A DNA stretch of 64,000 nt from Pseudocitrobacter faecalis (GTDB lineage Bacteria; Pseudomonadota; Gammaproteobacteria; Enterobacterales; Enterobacteriaceae): NCBI GenBank assembly GCA_003315335.1, contig QNRL01000014.1, forward strand, positions 20,413-84,412, given 5' to 3'. A program made the translations under genes and the position numbers. Shown piece by piece: positions 1 to 12,553 of the stretch (its first letter is position 1; each line of letters starts with the position of its first letter). Below the pieces are notes generated by a model. The model was given only the letters and a program-made list of their open reading frames with translations, was not told the DNA's origin and did no database searches.

Positions 1-308
1 CGCTTGAAGCGCGCTTCGTCGATACCTGCGAAGTAGTAAAGTTCGCCTGGTTCCAGTTTACCCACGCTTTTGAACGCCAGAATACCGGTCGCCTGCGCCA
101 TCGCTTCCAGAATCAGCACGCCAGGTAAAATCGGCTTACCAGGGAAGTGCCCCTGGAAAAACGGCTCATTTACGGAAATGTTTTTCACTGCGCGCAGAAA
201 ACGACCTTCTTCAAAATCCAGCACGCGATCAACCAGTAAGAACGGGTAACGGTGCGGCAGAAGCTCTAAAATCTCTTCAATGTGCAGAGTATGAGTGTCG
301 GTAGTCAA
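1..308 (-). CDS. fabZ: 3-hydroxyacyl-ACP dehydratase FabZ (3' end outside window)
   Basis: Dehydrates (3R)-hydroxyacyl-ACP in type II fatty-acid synthesis, including the hydroxymyristoyl intermediates that also feed lipid A. Only the first 102 or so codons are inside the window. The visible part has the hot-dog fold active-site motif [11 protein letters not shown] followed by LEAMAQ, which carry the family's catalytic His and Glu. The start is TTG at 308, read as MTTDTHTLH, preceded by GGAAGAG as ribosome binding site; the E. coli gene also begins with TTG. It lies downstream of lpxD in the same transcription direction, 145 bases away, as in the E. coli lpxD-fabZ-lpxA-lpxB order. Confidence 0.95.
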   Translation of the reverse strand, partial: MTTDTHTLHIEEILELLPHRYPFLLVDRVLDFEEGRFLRAVKNISVNEPFFQGHFPGKPILPGVLILEAMAQATGILAFKSVGKLEPGELYYFAGIDEARFK

Positions 309-347
309 AATACTCTTCCTGTCAAAATATACTGAATGGCAATAATA

Positions 348-386
348 ACACGGCCTGCCGGATTTTCAGAAAGCCGACAGGCCGAT
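348..386 (-). other. Inverted repeat between lpxD and fabZ
   Basis: The arms CGGCCTG (351-357) and CAGGCCG (378-384) can form a stem with a 20-base loop in the lpxD-fabZ spacer. There is no T-run after the stem in the transcribed direction, so it is more likely a processing or REP-like palindrome than a terminator. Confidence 0.4.
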
Positions 387-453
387 AAATGTCGCTCCGT
401 CATCACAGGGCTTAGCCCAATAAATTCGGCGACAATCCAATGTGGGTGACTGT

Positions 454-1479
454 TTAGTCTTGTTGATTGATCTTGCGCTCTATAGCCTTCAGACGCTTGC
501 TCATATCATCAATATTCATCACCAGTGCTGCTGTCTTACGCCACGCCTTATTCGGCTGAAGCGGAATACCAGAAGAATAGACGCCAGGCTCAGTAATCGG
601 GCGCATCACCATGCCCATGCCGGTTACTGTGACCTTGTCGCAAATTTCCATGTGCCCGTTAATGACGCTGGCACCGCCAATCATGCAGTAACGGCCAATT
701 TTCAGGCTGCCGGCCATAATGACGCCACCGGCGACGGCGGTATTGTCGCCAATCACCACGTTATGTGCAATCTGGCACTGGTTATCAATGATAACACCGT
801 TGCCGATCACCGTATCGTCAAGTGCGCCACGGTCAATGGTGGTACAGGCACCGATCTCCACGCGATCGCCAATAATCACGCGACCTAATTGTGGGATCTT
901 AACCCAGTTACCGCGATCGTTGGCATAACCAAACCCATCCGCGCCGATCACGGTGCTGGACTGGATAAGGCAATTCTCACCGATCTCGATGTCGTGGTAA
1001 ATGCTTACGTTTGCCCACAGACGTGAACCTGCGCCGATTTTCGTCTTTTTTCCGACGAAACAGCCAGCGCCAATCACCACGTTATCGCCAAGCACGACGT
1101 CAGATTCAATCACCGCGTTCGCGCCGATAGAGACGTTTTTGCCAAGCGTCGCCGTAGAGTCAATGACTGCGCTGGGAGCGATATCCTGCGCCGGTTGCGG
1201 CGTAGTATCTAAAATTTGGGCCATACGGGCGTAAGTCAGGTAGGGATTTTTCACTACCAGCGCCGCGCTGTTGGCAAAAGGAAGATCGTCTGCGGTCATG
1301 ACGACGGCAGAGGCCTGGCAAGCGGCCAGGTGCTCACGGTATTTAGGATTCACCATGAACGTAATATGGCCTGTGGTCGCGGATTGCATGGACGCGACAG
1401 CGGTGATGACGATATCGCCATCACCGTGTAATTCCGCATCCAACTGCTGCGCGAGATCAGCCAGTCGAATTGAAGGCAT
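454..1479 (-). CDS. lpxD: UDP-3-O-(3-hydroxymyristoyl)glucosamine N-acyltransferase LpxD
   Basis: Third step of lipid A synthesis: transfers 3-hydroxymyristate from ACP to the 2-amino group of UDP-3-O-acyl-glucosamine, in the cytosol. The protein is 341 residues, the same as E. coli. An N-terminal uridine-binding domain (about 1-100) is followed by hexapeptide repeats of the left-handed beta-helix type ([35 protein letters not shown]), and the catalytic His lies in [11 protein letters not shown]-terminal helix ([16 protein letters not shown]) matches the ACP-binding tail of the family. It follows skp by 3 bases, so the two are clearly co-transcribed and probably translationally coupled. Confidence 0.98.
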   Translation of the reverse strand: MPSIRLADLAQQLDAELHGDGDIVITAVASMQSATTGHITFMVNPKYREHLAACQASAVVMTADDLPFANSAALVVKNPYLTYARMAQILDTTPQPAQDIAPSAVIDSTATLGKNVSIGANAVIESDVVLGDNVVIGAGCFVGKKTKIGAGSRLWANVSIYHDIEIGENCLIQSSTVIGADGFGYANDRGNWVKIPQLGRVIIGDRVEIGACTTIDRGALDDTVIGNGVIIDNQCQIAHNVVIGDNTAVAGGVIMAGSLKIGRYCMIGGASVINGHMEICDKVTVTGMGMVMRPITEPGVYSSGIPLQPNKAWRKTAALVMNIDDMSKRLKAIERKINQQD

Positions 1480-1482
1480 TAC

Positions 1483-1968
1483 TTATTTAACCTGTTTCAG
1501 TACATCAGCGGTGATGTCTTTCACATCGCTGCTGTTGAATGCAACGGCGTTAGCGTCAACAACCAGGTCAATGCTCTGGCTATTTGCAACAGATTTCACA
1601 GCAGTCTGGATACGGGTAACCAGTTTGCCGCGCTCTTCGTTGGTACGACGCTGGCGATCCTGCTCAAATGCCTGAGCTTTCTGTGCGAAAGTCTGACGCT
1701 GAGAAGTGATGTCTTTTTCCAGCTTGGTGCGGTCTGAACCGGCTTTCATGGACTGCAGACGCTGCATTTTAGACTGCAGGTCGCCTTCCATACGCTGAAG
1801 TTCGCTGGCACGGCCTTTGAACTCATTTTCCAGCGTGCTGGAAACACCGGTTTTCTGTGCAACTTGTTGGAACAGGTTGCCCATGTTAACAATTGCGATT
1901 TTATCTGCTGCCTGAGCAGACGCAGCCATTGCTAAACCTAAACCTGCAGCTACTAACCACTTTTTCAC
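1483..1968 (-). CDS. skp: Periplasmic chaperone Skp (OmpH)
   Basis: Trimeric periplasmic chaperone that holds unfolded outer-membrane proteins on their way to BamA. The chosen start is GTG at 1968 (read as [11 protein letters not shown]), preceded by AGGAG at good spacing; this gives 161 residues as in E. coli. A longer reading from 1986 would add six residues in front of the signal peptide and is unlikely. The signal peptide ends at ASAQA|ADK. The rest is charged and helical (about residues 45-120), which fits the coiled-coil tentacles of the jellyfish-shaped trimer. It sits between bamA (124 bases upstream) and lpxD. Confidence 0.97.
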   Translation of the reverse strand: MKKWLVAAGLGLAMAASAQAADKIAIVNMGNLFQQVAQKTGVSSTLENEFKGRASELQRMEGDLQSKMQRLQSMKAGSDRTKLEKDITSQRQTFAQKAQAFEQDRQRRTNEERGKLVTRIQTAVKSVANSQSIDLVVDANAVAFNSSDVKDITADVLKQVK

Positions 1969-2092
1969 AATAAAACTCCTTACCATCCCATGCGTACCCG
2001 AAGGTACCGTTTTTTGTGTGGCCCGAAGGCCACTTAACGCTATGCCTATACAGCGTCACTACACTGCACTGCATTCCTTTGCAAGTGAGCAA

Positions 2093-4513
2093 TTACCAGG
2101 TTTTACCAATGTTAAACTGGAACTGCTCGGCTTTGTCTCCATCGTATTTCTTGAACGGCTGGGCGTAGGAGAAGACCAACGGCCCCAATGGGGACATCCA
2201 TTGTAATGCGATACCCGCAGACATACGGATGTTGCTTGGATCGCTGTAATCAGGGATCCCCGCGGCACGCGTCTCTGCAGTGTCTTTCCAGTTTGTATCC
2301 CACACGGTACCCGCATCCCAGAAGACGGACGTACGGATTGAGTTCGCGTATTTATCACTCACGAACGGCGTAGGTACAATCAGTTCCATGCTGGCAACAG
2401 CCATGGCGTTCCCGCCGACTGCATCATCTGAATTACAGATGCCAGGTTTACCGTCTTTGGTGGTTTCACAGTTATCGGTGCCCGGGCCATAGTAAGCCGC
2501 CTTAGGACCGATGTTGTTCGACTGGAAGCCACGTACGGTGCTGGAACCACCGGCATAGAAGTTTTCATAGAACGGCAGTTCTTTGCCGCCCAGGCCATCA
2601 CCGTAACCCCAACGCGTACGACCCAGAACAACCCACTTGTGGTCGTCATCAATTGGGAAGTAGGACGCGGTATCCAGCGTGACTTTATAGAACTCGTTAT
2701 CCGAGCCCGGAATGGTGACCTTACCGTTCAGGTTAACGCGCGAACCGTCCGTCGGGAAGTAACCACGGTCCAGTTTGTTGTACGTCCAGCCATAGTTGAA
2801 GGTGAAATCATCCGCCGAGAAGTTATTATCATCAGACGTTTTGCTGGCATTCTGACCAATTGAATCCAGATAACGGTTCATCGCTACCTGCGGCTGCATG
2901 TTAGACAGGTCGTTATGGACATAGCCCAGACCCGCACGCAGCGTGTTGTATTCGTTGATCGGGAAGCCCAGCGTTCCGTCTACACCATAACTTTTGTTGG
3001 TATAGGAGGAGAGGTCCGCATCATCCGCTTTAAAATCATTGTAGAAGATACGACCGCCGAGGCTCACGCCATCGACCGTAAAGTACGGGTTGGTCACAGA
3101 AAACTCAGAATAGGTCTGGTAGTCGTTCTTGGTGCCGTTGATACCCACGGAGTAGCCCGTACCTAACCAGTTATCCTGCTGTACGCCAACCTGGAAGCTG
3201 ACGCCGCTTTCCGTACCGTAACCGATACCGAAGTTGAAGCTACCGGTGTTACGCTCTTTCACCTTGTAAACCACATCCACCTGGTCCGGGCTGCCCGGTA
3301 CGCGTTGGGTGTCGGTATCAACAGTTTCGAAGTAACCCAGACGGTTCAGACGCTCTTTACCCTGGTCAACGAGATCGCTACCCAGCCATGCCCCTTCCAT
3401 CTGACGCATTTCGCGACGCAGAACGGCATCTTTGGAGGTGTCGTTACCTTCAAAGCGGATTTTGCGCACGTAGAAACGGTTACCCGCATCAACGTTCACA
3501 TGCAGTTTAACGGTTTTATCCGCATCGTTGATTTCCGGCTGAGACTGAACGCGTGGATAGGCGTAACCATAGCGACCCAGAAGCTTTTTAATGTCATCTT
3601 CCATTTTGGTCACTTTGGTGCCGTTATACAGCTCGCCCGGCTCGATTTTGGTCAGCGCTTCGATTTCAGCGGAGTGACCAGCAAGATTACCGCTCACCTG
3701 CACGCTATCGAGTTTGTATTGATCGCCTTCCGTCACGTTAACGGTGATGTAGATGCCTTTTTTATCTGGCGTCAGGCTCACCTGCGTGGAGTCGATGTTG
3801 AAACGTGCGTAACCGCGATCCAGATAGTAGCTGCGCAGGGTTTCAAGGTCGCCCGCCAGTTTCTGTTTCTGATATTTACGATCGCCGACGACGTTCCACC
3901 ATGGCACTTCATCACGTAACTGGAAGTTTGAGATGAGATCTTCCGTACTGAACGCGTGGTTGCCCACGATGTTGATCTGCTGGATTTGCGCGGAGACGCC
4001 TTCCTGGAAGACCAGTTTCAGGTCGACACGGTTACGCGGCAGTGGGGTGACAACGGCTTTTACGCTCGCGCTGTATTTACCCACGCTGTAGTAGAAGTCT
4101 TCGAGCCCTTTTTCAATATCCGAAAGGGTGGTGCGGTCAAGAGATTCACCAACCCGAACGCCTGAGGCTTCAAGGTTCTGCTTCAGCATGTCATCTTTCA
4201 CCGACTTGTTGCCGGAAAAGGTGATGCTGGCAATCGTTGGACGCTCTTTGACCTGAACCAGTAACGTATCGCCGTCTCTCAGAACGCGAACGTCCTCAAA
4301 GTTGCCAGTGGCAAACAGTGCGCGAATGGTATTACTGATATCGTCATCAGTTATGGTATCACCAGGACGTACTGGCATACTGAGGAGGGCCGCACCAACA
4401 GCGACTCGCTGCAAGCCTTCGAAATGAATGTCCTTCACTACGAACCCGTCAGCACCGTATACGGTCGCGCTGCTAAACAGCAGCGACGCTATAAGCAACT
4501 TTTTCATCGCCAT
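2093..4513 (-). CDS. bamA: Outer-membrane protein assembly factor BamA (Omp85)
   Basis: Central beta-barrel of the BAM complex, which folds and inserts outer-membrane proteins. The protein is 806 residues against 810 in E. coli; the difference is small and could not be placed without alignment. A signal peptide ends near VYGAD, five POTRA domains follow (about 22-420), then the 16-stranded barrel. The conserved VRGF motif of loop 6 is present as STVRGFQSN. The protein ends in a C-terminal aromatic (GKTW), as expected of an OMP signal. It is 29 bases downstream of rseP and continues into skp-lpxD-fabZ, so envelope-stress protease, OMP chaperone and lipid A genes share one operon. Confidence 0.98.
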   Translation of the reverse strand: MAMKKLLIASLLFSSATVYGADGFVVKDIHFEGLQRVAVGAALLSMPVRPGDTITDDDISNTIRALFATGNFEDVRVLRDGDTLLVQVKERPTIASITFSGNKSVKDDMLKQNLEASGVRVGESLDRTTLSDIEKGLEDFYYSVGKYSASVKAVVTPLPRNRVDLKLVFQEGVSAQIQQINIVGNHAFSTEDLISNFQLRDEVPWWNVVGDRKYQKQKLAGDLETLRSYYLDRGYARFNIDSTQVSLTPDKKGIYITVNVTEGDQYKLDSVQVSGNLAGHSAEIEALTKIEPGELYNGTKVTKMEDDIKKLLGRYGYAYPRVQSQPEINDADKTVKLHVNVDAGNRFYVRKIRFEGNDTSKDAVLRREMRQMEGAWLGSDLVDQGKERLNRLGYFETVDTDTQRVPGSPDQVDVVYKVKERNTGSFNFGIGYGTESGVSFQVGVQQDNWLGTGYSVGINGTKNDYQTYSEFSVTNPYFTVDGVSLGGRIFYNDFKADDADLSSYTNKSYGVDGTLGFPINEYNTLRAGLGYVHNDLSNMQPQVAMNRYLDSIGQNASKTSDDNNFSADDFTFNYGWTYNKLDRGYFPTDGSRVNLNGKVTIPGSDNEFYKVTLDTASYFPIDDDHKWVVLGRTRWGYGDGLGGKELPFYENFYAGGSSTVRGFQSNNIGPKAAYYGPGTDNCETTKDGKPGICNSDDAVGGNAMAVASMELIVPTPFVSDKYANSIRTSVFWDAGTVWDTNWKDTAETRAAGIPDYSDPSNIRMSAGIALQWMSPLGPLVFSYAQPFKKYDGDKAEQFQFNIGKTW

Positions 4514-4542
4514 CGTTATTATGCGTTCTTCCTAACTAACTC

Positions 4543-5895
4543 TCATAACCGAGAGAAATCATTGAAAAGTGCAAGCCCCATTAACAGCACCAGCAGTATT
4601 GAGCCAATGCGATAACTAAAGTCTTGAACTCGCTCGGATACCGGACCGCCCTTCAGCTTTTCAATCGCCAAAAACAGCAGATGTCCCCCATCTAACACGG
4701 GGAGCGGGAACAGGTTGATGATACCCAGATTTACACTGATGAGCGCAAGAAACATCAGATAGTAAATCAACCCGTACTCCGCTGACATCCCAGCCCCCTG
4801 AGCGATCGAAATCGGCCCACTGAGGTTGTTCAGTTTGACGTCACCGGTGATCAATTTGCCCAGCATGCTAACCGTCAGCTTCATCAACTGCCACGTTTTA
4901 TCCGTGGCCTGAGCGATGGCGCTAAACGGCCCATACTGGCGCACTGTTTTGTATTCGTCAGGTAGCGGGATAACTTTTGGTACCACACCCGCAAACCCTT
5001 CCGCCTTTCCGTTACCGTGTTTTGTATCCGGTATCAGCGTCAAAGACAAGGGACTCCCCTGCCTTTCGATATCTAACCGCAGTCCTTTACCGGGGTTATC
5101 ACGCACCAGCGTGACAAACATCATCCAGTTTTCCAGCGGCTGACCATCGACTTTAACGATCCTGTCGCCAGCTTGCAAACCGGCTTTGCTGGCAGCAGAG
5201 TCGGCCTGAATCTCAGCGAGAACAGGTTCAATCTGCGCACCGCGCGGACGAATACCGAGTGAAGCGATAGGATCTTCTTTATCCGGTTCGAACGCCCAGT
5301 GCTGCAAATTCAGGATTTTATCCTGACGCTGTTCACTCCCGAAAGGAGCAACAGTGAGGGTGGCACGCTCGTCGCCAATTTTCGCGACCATCGCCAAACG
5401 CACTGCATCCCAATCAGGCGTTTCGATACCATCTACGGCTTTTAGTTCCGTGCCTGGTGCAATTTGTGCTTCTGCCGCAATCGAATTGGGGGTTATTTCA
5501 CCGACAACCGGACGCACGCCAGGAACGCCAATGATAAACACCAGCCAGTAAGCGAAGATAGCAAAAAGGAAGTTAGCGACAGGGCCGGCAGCAATAACGG
5601 CAGCGCGCTGGCCGACCGTTTTGTTGTTGAATGCGAAATGACGCATCTCCGGCGCAACCGGCTCGACGCGCTCATCCAGCATTTTGACGTAACCGCCCAA
5701 GGGGATAAGGGCGATAACAAATTCGGTGCCGTGTTTATCAACGCGACGCCAGAGCGATTTCCCAAAACCAATAGAAAAACGCTCCACGCGAACGCCACAG
5801 CGGCGAGCAACCCAGAAGTGACCAAATTCATGGACGGTGATCAATACACCCAGGGCAACAATAAATGCCGCCAGATTCCAGAGTATGCTCAGCAT
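4543..5895 (-). CDS. rseP: Sigma-E regulator site-2 protease RseP
   Basis: Inner-membrane zinc protease that cuts anti-sigma factor RseA within the membrane after DegS cleavage, releasing sigma-E; it also clears remnant signal peptides. Starting at the ATG at 5895 gives 450 residues, exactly the E. coli length. The upstream extension to 5940 overlaps cdsA and is rejected. The HEFGH zinc-binding motif lies in the first membrane segment (about residues 22-26), two tandem PDZ domains lie in the periplasmic part, and the second catalytic motif PVLDGGH is near residue 400. It starts 11 bases after the cdsA stop. Confidence 0.97.
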   Translation of the reverse strand: MLSILWNLAAFIVALGVLITVHEFGHFWVARRCGVRVERFSIGFGKSLWRRVDKHGTEFVIALIPLGGYVKMLDERVEPVAPEMRHFAFNNKTVGQRAAVIAAGPVANFLFAIFAYWLVFIIGVPGVRPVVGEITPNSIAAEAQIAPGTELKAVDGIETPDWDAVRLAMVAKIGDERATLTVAPFGSEQRQDKILNLQHWAFEPDKEDPIASLGIRPRGAQIEPVLAEIQADSAASKAGLQAGDRIVKVDGQPLENWMMFVTLVRDNPGKGLRLDIERQGSPLSLTLIPDTKHGNGKAEGFAGVVPKVIPLPDEYKTVRQYGPFSAIAQATDKTWQLMKLTVSMLGKLITGDVKLNNLSGPISIAQGAGMSAEYGLIYYLMFLALISVNLGIINLFPLPVLDGGHLLFLAIEKLKGGPVSERVQDFSYRIGSILLVLLMGLALFNDFSRL

Positions 5896-5906
5896 AGACC
5901 CATCCG

Positions 5907-6764
5907 TTAAATCGTCCTGAAAACTAACAACAGCAAGCACGCGAATACGGGAACCGCCGCCGTCAGGCTATCAATTCGGTCCAGAATTCCGCCGTGACCG
6001 GGGATCAAATGTCCACTGTCCTTGATACCGGCTTCACGTTTAAACATGCTCTCGGTCAAATCGCCCAGCACAGAAGCCAGCGCGGCGACAATGGAGCATA
6101 TTAATAGCGTTGAGGGGGCTACGTCCAGATTTGCCCACAATCCATAGGCCCAGGAAATGACTGCGGCTGTGATCAGGCCACCGATAAATCCTTGCCAGGT
6201 TTTCCCCGGAGAAACCTTCGGTGCCAGCTTATGCTTGCCAAACAGCTTGCCAAACATATACGCACCGGAATCCGCCCCCCAGACGAGGATCATGACATAC
6301 AGCAGCCACAGCGCACCGCTGTAGTGGTTATCGTCATAATGCCATGCGCGTAACGCCACCATCCCCCAGAAGAACGGCACGATAGTCAGCAGGCCAAACA
6401 GCAGACGCAGCGTTTTTGAATGACGCCAAGATGCCGCTGAACCCGGATAGGTCAACACCAGTACCAGCGCCACAACCCACCACGCCAGAGAGGCCCACAG
6501 CGAAATCTCAACGACCGGTTGATGGAGGTTATGATGATACTCAGGAAGCAAGAAGAGCATCACCGCCAACAACAGGCCGCAAAGTACCGCCAGCCATACC
6601 CGCTGCGTACGCGAGCTAAATCCGCTCAGTTGTCCCCATTCCCACGCGGCCAACATACAGACGACCAGCGTAACAATGGCGAACCCGACTGGCGGCAGCA
6701 AAAACAGCGCCGCAATAACAACGGGTATTAAAATTAATGCAGAAATCAGGCGATACTTCAGCAA
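5907..6764 (-). CDS. cdsA: Phosphatidate cytidylyltransferase CdsA
   Basis: Makes CDP-diacylglycerol from CTP and phosphatidic acid, the branch point to all major phospholipids. The protein is 285 residues with about eight hydrophobic membrane segments. The C-terminal CDP-diglyceride synthase signature is visible as [18 protein letters not shown] followed by DRIDSL, which holds the metal- and CTP-binding acidic residues. It is 12 bases from uppS and 11 bases from rseP, in the usual uppS-cdsA-rseP-bamA order. Confidence 0.98.
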   Translation of the reverse strand: MLKYRLISALILIPVVIAALFLLPPVGFAIVTLVVCMLAAWEWGQLSGFSSRTQRVWLAVLCGLLLAVMLFLLPEYHHNLHQPVVEISLWASLAWWVVALVLVLTYPGSAASWRHSKTLRLLFGLLTIVPFFWGMVALRAWHYDDNHYSGALWLLYVMILVWGADSGAYMFGKLFGKHKLAPKVSPGKTWQGFIGGLITAAVISWAYGLWANLDVAPSTLLICSIVAALASVLGDLTESMFKREAGIKDSGHLIPGHGGILDRIDSLTAAVPVFACLLLLVFRTI

Positions 6765-6776
6765 AAGCTACCCCCA

Positions 6777-7535
6777 TCAGGCCTTTTCGCCACCAGGCTC
6801 GGTGCCGCCGAAACGACGCTCGCGATTCGCAAAAGCATGCAGCGCACCCTCAAAGTCTTGTTCATCGAAATCGGGCCAAAGAACATCGGTAAAGTAAAGT
6901 TCAGCATAGGCGATTTGCCAGATAAGAAAATTACTGATTCGATGTTCTCCCCCTGTCCTAATTACTAAATCTACGGGAGCCAGTTCATGCATGCAGATTT
7001 GCTGACTCAGCAGATCTTCACTGATGTGATCGGGACGGAGTAACCCTTCCTGAACCTGTTCAGCCAATCGCTGAACTCCCTGAATAATATCCCAACGGCC
7101 ACCATAATTAGCGGCGATATTCAACGTCAGCCCGGTATTATTTTCGGTTATCGCTTCCGCCTTTCGGATGCGCTCCTGCAGGCGGGCGTTAAACCGGCTG
7201 GTATCACCGATGATACGCAACCGCACATTGTGGCGATGCAGGCTTTTGACTTCGCTATCCAGCGCCCACACGAAAAGCTCCATCAATGCGCTAACTTCTT
7301 GCTCGGGGCGGTTCCAGTTTTCACTGCTGAACGCATAAAGGGTTAATGCTTCAATGCCATTATTCGCCGCATACGACACGGCGCGGCGAACAGACTTCGC
7401 CCCGGCTTTATGTCCAAAGGCGCGAATCTTCCCTTGTCTCTTCGCCCAGCGACCATTGCCGTCCATGATGATAGCCACATGGCGACACCCGTGGGCAGGC
7501 ACATTTTCGCTGATTGGTTGATTAGCAGACAACAT
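6777..7535 (-). CDS. uppS: Undecaprenyl diphosphate synthase UppS (IspU)
   Basis: Cis-prenyltransferase that adds eight isopentenyl units to farnesyl diphosphate, making the C55 carrier lipid for peptidoglycan and O-antigen. The protein is 252 residues (E. coli 253). The pyrophosphate-binding [15 protein letters not shown] motif is near residue 25 and holds the catalytic Asp. The downstream signatures SSENWNRP and [16 protein letters not shown] are intact. It begins a tight run with cdsA and rseP. Upstream is a 189-base gap with a terminator-like hairpin that separates it from dxr. Confidence 0.98.
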   Translation of the reverse strand: MLSANQPISENVPAHGCRHVAIIMDGNGRWAKRQGKIRAFGHKAGAKSVRRAVSYAANNGIEALTLYAFSSENWNRPEQEVSALMELFVWALDSEVKSLHRHNVRLRIIGDTSRFNARLQERIRKAEAITENNTGLTLNIAANYGGRWDIIQGVQRLAEQVQEGLLRPDHISEDLLSQQICMHELAPVDLVIRTGGEHRISNFLIWQIAYAELYFTDVLWPDFDEQDFEGALHAFANRERRFGGTEPGGEKA

Positions 7536-7596
7536 AACGCGTTTTTAGTCCATGAAAAGGAATGAGCGGTACCCCGGAATACTGATATTTCTGTCG

Positions 7597-7624
7597 CAAA
7601 AAAGCCGTGTTGAAGCACGGCTTT
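7597..7624 (-). terminator. Rho-independent terminator or attenuator between dxr and uppS
   Basis: AAGCCGTG (7602-7609) pairs with CACGGCTT (7616-7623) around a six-base loop. Read on the minus strand, the stem is followed by a run of six T. It lies just downstream of dxr and would end or reduce read-through into uppS. Confidence 0.8.
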
Positions 7625-7724
7625 CACGATTGCCCCTGAAAATAGAGGCGCAATCGGTGGCGCAGACTATATCACTGAAGCCAGACGCTAACAAATACCA
7701 TGACAGTTCCCAGGCTGATAATCC

Positions 7725-8921
7725 TCAGCTTGCGAAACGCATCACTTGTTTTCGCGCCACATCACGCGCACGCGCGTCAATCGCCAGCACCTCATCAACG
7801 GACTGCGGCTCCGCAAGCGACATCGCATCGAGCACACCCAGGTTCGCCGCCGCGATATCAGTAAAGCGAATCTGCGAATCCAGGAACGCGGCAACGGTAA
7901 TTTCATTCGCCGCATTCAGTGCGGTGGTCGCGGCCTGCCCCTGTTCAAACGCGTCCATCGCCAGCTTAAGGCAAGGATAACGATCGTAATCCGGCTCGCT
8001 AAACGTCAGTGCGCCCAGCTTGCAGAAATCGAGCGGCTTAACGCCGGAATCTGCACGCCCCGGCCAGGCCATCGCATTGGCGATAGGCGTGCGCATATCC
8101 GGCTCGCCCAATTGCGCAATGACGCTACCGTCTTTATAGCGCACCATCGAGTGGATCACCGACTGCGGATGAATCACCACTTCCATTTGTGCGGCAGAGG
8201 CGTTGAACAGCCAGCGGGCTTCAATGTATTCGAGACCTTTATTCATCATGGTGGCCGAATCGACGGAAATTTTGCGCCCCATCGACCAGTTCGGATGACG
8301 ACAAGCCTGATCCGGCGTCATTGCGCGCAGTTCACTGATTGGCGTCTCACGGAACGGGCCACCAGACCCGGTAAGCAGAATGGACGTAACGCCATGCTGC
8401 CCGAGATCAGCGTACCCCAGGTCTTGCTGAAAAGTTTGCGGCAAACTCTGAAAGATGGCGTTATGTTCGCTGTCGACAGGTAAAAGTTGCGCACCGCTGG
8501 CTTTTACCGCTTCCAGGAACAGGCGTCCGCAGGTCACCAGCGACTCTTTGTTCGCCAGTAAAACCGTTTTGCCGGCATGAATCGCGGCAAGTGTCGGTAC
8601 CAGACCCGCCGCGCCAACAATGGCGGCCATCACCTGATCAACGTCATCCAGCGCGGCCACTTCACACGCCGCCTGTTGCCCACACATGACGTCGGTGCGG
8701 CTGCCGTGTTCACGCAGGGCGATTTTCACCGCCTCGGCGCTATGGGCGTCATCCATCACCGCGAAACGCGGGGAAAACTCCAGACACTGCTCGACCATGC
8801 GTTCAACGTTTTTACCGGCAACCAGCGCGGCTACGGAGAAATGGTCAGCGTTATGGCGCACAACATCCAGCGTGCTACAGCCAATTGAGCCCGTTGAGCC
8901 AAGAACGGTTATTTGCTTCAT
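7725..8921 (-). CDS. dxr: 1-deoxy-D-xylulose 5-phosphate reductoisomerase Dxr
   Basis: Second step of the MEP isoprenoid pathway: converts DXP to 2-C-methyl-D-erythritol 4-phosphate with NADPH and a divalent metal. The protein is 398 residues as in E. coli. The N-terminal Rossmann motif is [18 protein letters not shown], the metal-binding [11 protein letters not shown] segment and the GSGGPFRE loop are all present. It lies between frr and uppS, and uppS uses the products of this pathway. Confidence 0.98.
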   Translation of the reverse strand: MKQITVLGSTGSIGCSTLDVVRHNADHFSVAALVAGKNVERMVEQCLEFSPRFAVMDDAHSAEAVKIALREHGSRTDVMCGQQAACEVAALDDVDQVMAAIVGAAGLVPTLAAIHAGKTVLLANKESLVTCGRLFLEAVKASGAQLLPVDSEHNAIFQSLPQTFQQDLGYADLGQHGVTSILLTGSGGPFRETPISELRAMTPDQACRHPNWSMGRKISVDSATMMNKGLEYIEARWLFNASAAQMEVVIHPQSVIHSMVRYKDGSVIAQLGEPDMRTPIANAMAWPGRADSGVKPLDFCKLGALTFSEPDYDRYPCLKLAMDAFEQGQAATTALNAANEITVAAFLDSQIRFTDIAAANLGVLDAMSLAEPQSVDEVLAIDARARDVARKQVMRFAS

Positions 8922-8964
8922 GAAAGGTCCAGCTTAGCGACTTGAAGGGTGAAGAGTATAAATG

Positions 8965-9012
8965 CAAAACGCCGCCAGCAAAGCGATACGCTTCCTGTAC
9001 GGCGTTTTTTTC
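8965..9012 (-). terminator. Hairpin between frr and dxr
   Basis: The arms AACGCCG (from about 8968) and CGGCGTT (ending near 9006) flank a purine-rich loop. On the minus strand the stem is followed only by TTTTG; on the plus strand by a longer T-run. This could be a partial terminator for frr. Confidence 0.55.
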
Positions 9013-9029
9013 CTGCAAACGAATGCAGA

Positions 9030-9587
9030 TTAGAACTGCATCAGTTCCGCTTCTTTTTCTGCCAGCGCCGCGTCAATTTTCTTGATAGCAGCATCGGTCA
9101 GTTTCTGCACGTCGTCCTGAGAACGGCGATCGTCATCTTCGCTGATCTCTTTGTCTTTCAGCAGCGCTTTCACTTTGTCGTTCGCGTCGCGACGGACGTT
9201 ACGCACAGAGACACGTCCCTGCTCAGCTTCACCACGCACCACTTTGATCAGGTCTTTACGACGCTCTTCAGTCAACGGCGGCAGCGGAACGCGGATGTCG
9301 GTGCCTGCAGAGCTTGGGTTCAGACCAAGATCAGACGCCATAATCGCTTTCTCAACAGCCGGGCCCATAGAGCGGTCGAACACGTTGATTTTCAGTGTAC
9401 GGGTATCTTCTACAGTGACGTTCGCCAGCTGACGCAGCGGAGTCGGGGTGCCGTAATACTCAACCACGATGCCGTCCAGCAGGCTGGGAGAAGCACGACC
9501 CGTGCGTATTTTGCTGATTTGGTTTTTGAACGCTTCTACGCATTTGTCCATGCGCACTTCAGCATCTTTTCTGATATCGCTAATCAC
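9030..9587 (-). CDS. frr: Ribosome recycling factor
   Basis: With EF-G it splits the post-termination ribosome into subunits. The protein is 185 residues, the standard length. The start codon is GTG at 9587 (read as [13 protein letters not shown]), as in E. coli frr. The conserved core [15 protein letters not shown] lies near residue 25, [14 protein letters not shown] in the middle, and the long C-terminal helix region ([15 protein letters not shown]) completes the three-helix bundle. It follows pyrH by 143 bases. Confidence 0.98.
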   Translation of the reverse strand: MISDIRKDAEVRMDKCVEAFKNQISKIRTGRASPSLLDGIVVEYYGTPTPLRQLANVTVEDTRTLKINVFDRSMGPAVEKAIMASDLGLNPSSAGTDIRVPLPPLTEERRKDLIKVVRGEAEQGRVSVRNVRRDANDKVKALLKDKEISEDDDRRSQDDVQKLTDAAIKKIDAALAEKEAELMQF

Positions 9588-9671
9588 GTTACGAATCCTT
9601 GAAAACTTGTCTCAGTCAGACCAGACGGTAGCACAGATGCGCTAAGTATAGTCCTGTTTAAAATATGCCAC

Positions 9672-9711
9672 CGGGTAAGTGACCCGCATGATTAAAGCGG
9701 AATCTTACCCG
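9672..9711 (-). other. Inverted repeat between pyrH and frr
   Basis: CGGGTAAG (9672-9679) and CTTACCCG (9704-9711) form an 8-bp perfect stem with a 24-base loop in the spacer after pyrH. No clear T-run follows, so I call it a secondary-structure element, not a definite terminator. Confidence 0.45.
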
Positions 9712-9730
9712 TATTTGGCCTCGACGGAAA

Positions 9731-10456
9731 TTATTCCGTGATTAAAGTGCCTTCTTTTTCGCCCATGACCACGCGACGCAGCGCGCCAGGTTTGTTCATG
9801 TTGAATACGCGAATCGGCAATTTGTGGTCACGAGCCAGCGTAAACGCCGCCAGATCCATGACTTTCAGTTCTTTATCCAGTACTTCGCTGTAAGTCAGCT
9901 GTTCGTACATGGTCGCCGTAGGATCTTTCGCCGGGTCAGCGGTAAACACACCGTCGACTTTAGTCGCTTTCAGCACCACGTCGGCTTCAATTTCAATACC
10001 GCGCAGACACGCTGCGGAATCAGTTGTGAAGAATGGGTTACCGGTACCTGCGGAGAGGATCACCACGCGGTTGTTGCGCAGCAGGCTAATCGCCTCTGCC
10101 CAGCTGTAGTTGTCGCACACGCCGTTCAGCGGAATGGCAGACATCAGGCGAGCGTTCACATAGGCGCGATGCAGTGCGTCACGCATTGCCAGGCCATTCA
10201 TTACCGTGGCCAGCATGCCCATGTGGTCGCCCACAACGCGGTTCATACCCGCTTTCGCCAGACCTGCACCGCGGAACAGGTTACCGCCGCCAATCACTAC
10301 GCCAACCTGAATGCCCAGTTCAACAAGTTCTTTAATCTCTTGCGCCATACGGTCAAGGATGCTTGCGTCAATACCGAAACCTTCAGTCCCCTGCAATGCT
10401 TCGCCGCTCAGTTTAAGCAGAATGCGTTTGTAGACGGGTTTTGCGTTGGTAGCCAT
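9731..10456 (-). CDS. pyrH: UMP kinase PyrH
   Basis: Phosphorylates UMP to UDP in pyrimidine nucleotide synthesis; hexameric, activated by GTP and inhibited by UTP in the enteric enzyme. Starting at the ATG at 10456 ([21 protein letters not shown]) gives 241 residues, the E. coli length; the further upstream ATG adds seven unsupported residues. Amino-acid-kinase family motifs are visible: [20 protein letters not shown] and [14 protein letters not shown]. It lies between tsf and frr. Confidence 0.97.
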   Translation of the reverse strand: MATNAKPVYKRILLKLSGEALQGTEGFGIDASILDRMAQEIKELVELGIQVGVVIGGGNLFRGAGLAKAGMNRVVGDHMGMLATVMNGLAMRDALHRAYVNARLMSAIPLNGVCDNYSWAEAISLLRNNRVVILSAGTGNPFFTTDSAACLRGIEIEADVVLKATKVDGVFTADPAKDPTATMYEQLTYSEVLDKELKVMDLAAFTLARDHKLPIRVFNMNKPGALRRVVMGEKEGTLITE

Positions 10457-10563
10457 TTTCTTTCCTGCGAGTGTCACGAATGGGATGATTTAAATCAGGT
10501 GACATCATGCGCTTCCTGCCGATTCGCCCCTATAAGAGCTGGCTGATTTTCACATGACGGGTA

Positions 10564-10592
10564 CAAAAAGGAGCCGCCCTGAGGCGGCTCCG
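10564..10592 (-). terminator. Rho-independent terminator after tsf
   Basis: GGAGCCGCC (10570-10578) pairs with GGCGGCTCC (10583-10591) around a four-base loop. The minus-strand transcript then has five T. It is the strongest terminator in this block and ends the rpsB-tsf transcript before pyrH. Confidence 0.9.
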
Positions 10593-10602
10593 AACAGTGC
10601 AA

Positions 10603-11454
10603 TTAAGACTGTTTAGACATTGCAGCAACTTCTGCTGCGAAGTCAGCTTCAACTTTCTCGATGCCTTCGCCCACTTCAAAGCGGATGAAGCCAGTCACGT
10701 CAGCGTTGTGCTCTTTCAACAGCTGGCCCACGTTTTTGCTCGGGTCCATTACGAAAGGCTGACCAGTCAGAGAAACTTCGCCGGTGAATTTCTTCATGCG
10801 GCCTTCAACCATTTTCTCTGCGATTTCTTTCGGCTTACCAGACTGCATCGCGATGTCCAGCTGTACCTGGTATTCTTTCTCTACCACTTCAGCAGACACG
10901 TCTTCTGGTTTAACGAATTCTGGTTTGCTTGCAGCAACGTGCATCGCCAGGTGTTTAACCAGCTCTTCATCAGCGCCTTTAGCTGCAACCAGAACACCGA
11001 TGCGCGCACCGTGCTGGTAGCTACCCAGAACGTCGCCTTCCAGGATTGCAACGCGACGGATGTTGATGTTTTCACCGATTTTAGCAACCAGTGCAACACG
11101 CTCTTCTTCGAACTGTGCTTTCAGAACTTCAACGTCAGTTACTTTACCAGCAACAGCTGCGTCCAGAACTTTGTCTGCGAACGCCTGGAAACCACCGTCT
11201 TTAGCAACGAAGTCAGTCTGGCAGTTAACTTCCAGAATCACGCCGAAGTTGCCTTCGATTTTGGTTTTGATCACGCCGTCAGCAGCAACGTTGCCAGCTT
11301 TTTTAGCCGCTTTGATCGCGCCAGATTTACGCATGTTTTCGATTGCCAGCTCGATGTCGCCATTAGCTTCAGTCAGTGCTTTTTTGCAATCCATCATGCC
11401 TGCGCCGGTACGTTCACGCAGCTCTTTTACCAGGGATGCGGTAATTTCAGCCAT
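10603..11454 (-). CDS. tsf: Translation elongation factor Ts
   Basis: Guanine nucleotide exchange factor for EF-Tu. The start at 11454 ([21 protein letters not shown]) gives 283 residues as in E. coli; a longer reading to 11499 is not supported. The EF-Ts signatures [16 protein letters not shown] near the N terminus and the TDFVAKD exchange motif near residue 80 are intact. It is co-transcribed with rpsB, with a terminator-like hairpin in the 203-base spacer that should lower tsf output relative to rpsB. Confidence 0.98.
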   Translation of the reverse strand: MAEITASLVKELRERTGAGMMDCKKALTEANGDIELAIENMRKSGAIKAAKKAGNVAADGVIKTKIEGNFGVILEVNCQTDFVAKDGGFQAFADKVLDAAVAGKVTDVEVLKAQFEEERVALVAKIGENINIRRVAILEGDVLGSYQHGARIGVLVAAKGADEELVKHLAMHVAASKPEFVKPEDVSAEVVEKEYQVQLDIAMQSGKPKEIAEKMVEGRMKKFTGEVSLTGQPFVMDPSKNVGQLLKEHNADVTGFIRFEVGEGIEKVEADFAAEVAAMSKQS

Positions 11455-11511
11455 TCTAAAATCCTCGGAAGATTTGATCTGCCCGGCGTTGATCCGCACA
11501 GATATAAAAGT

Positions 11512-11542
11512 GAAAAAAGGGGGCCATAAACAGGCCCCCTAA
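11512..11542 (-). terminator. Attenuating hairpin between rpsB and tsf
   Basis: GGGGGCC and GGCCCCC pair around a short AT-rich loop (TAAACA). On the minus strand the stem is followed by a run of six T. It is placed inside the rpsB-tsf operon, so it likely allows partial read-through, as described for the E. coli rpsB-tsf intergenic region. Confidence 0.8.
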
Positions 11543-11657
11543 CCAAACGTGTACTACCTGGTCTATAAGGGCTCTCCCCTTCCAGTTATGAGCCGCAGCA
11601 CGTAGACATTACTCGTTACTGCAACTCGGACACTTTCGGGGGAGTTATCAAGCCTTA

Positions 11658-12547
<890 letters not shown>

Positions 12548-12553
12548 GCGCGC

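Noticed and set aside
10597..11529. A 310-codon open frame opposite tsf
   Set aside because: Shadow of tsf; rich in Phe/Cys/Asn from reverse-complement codons, no ribosome binding site.
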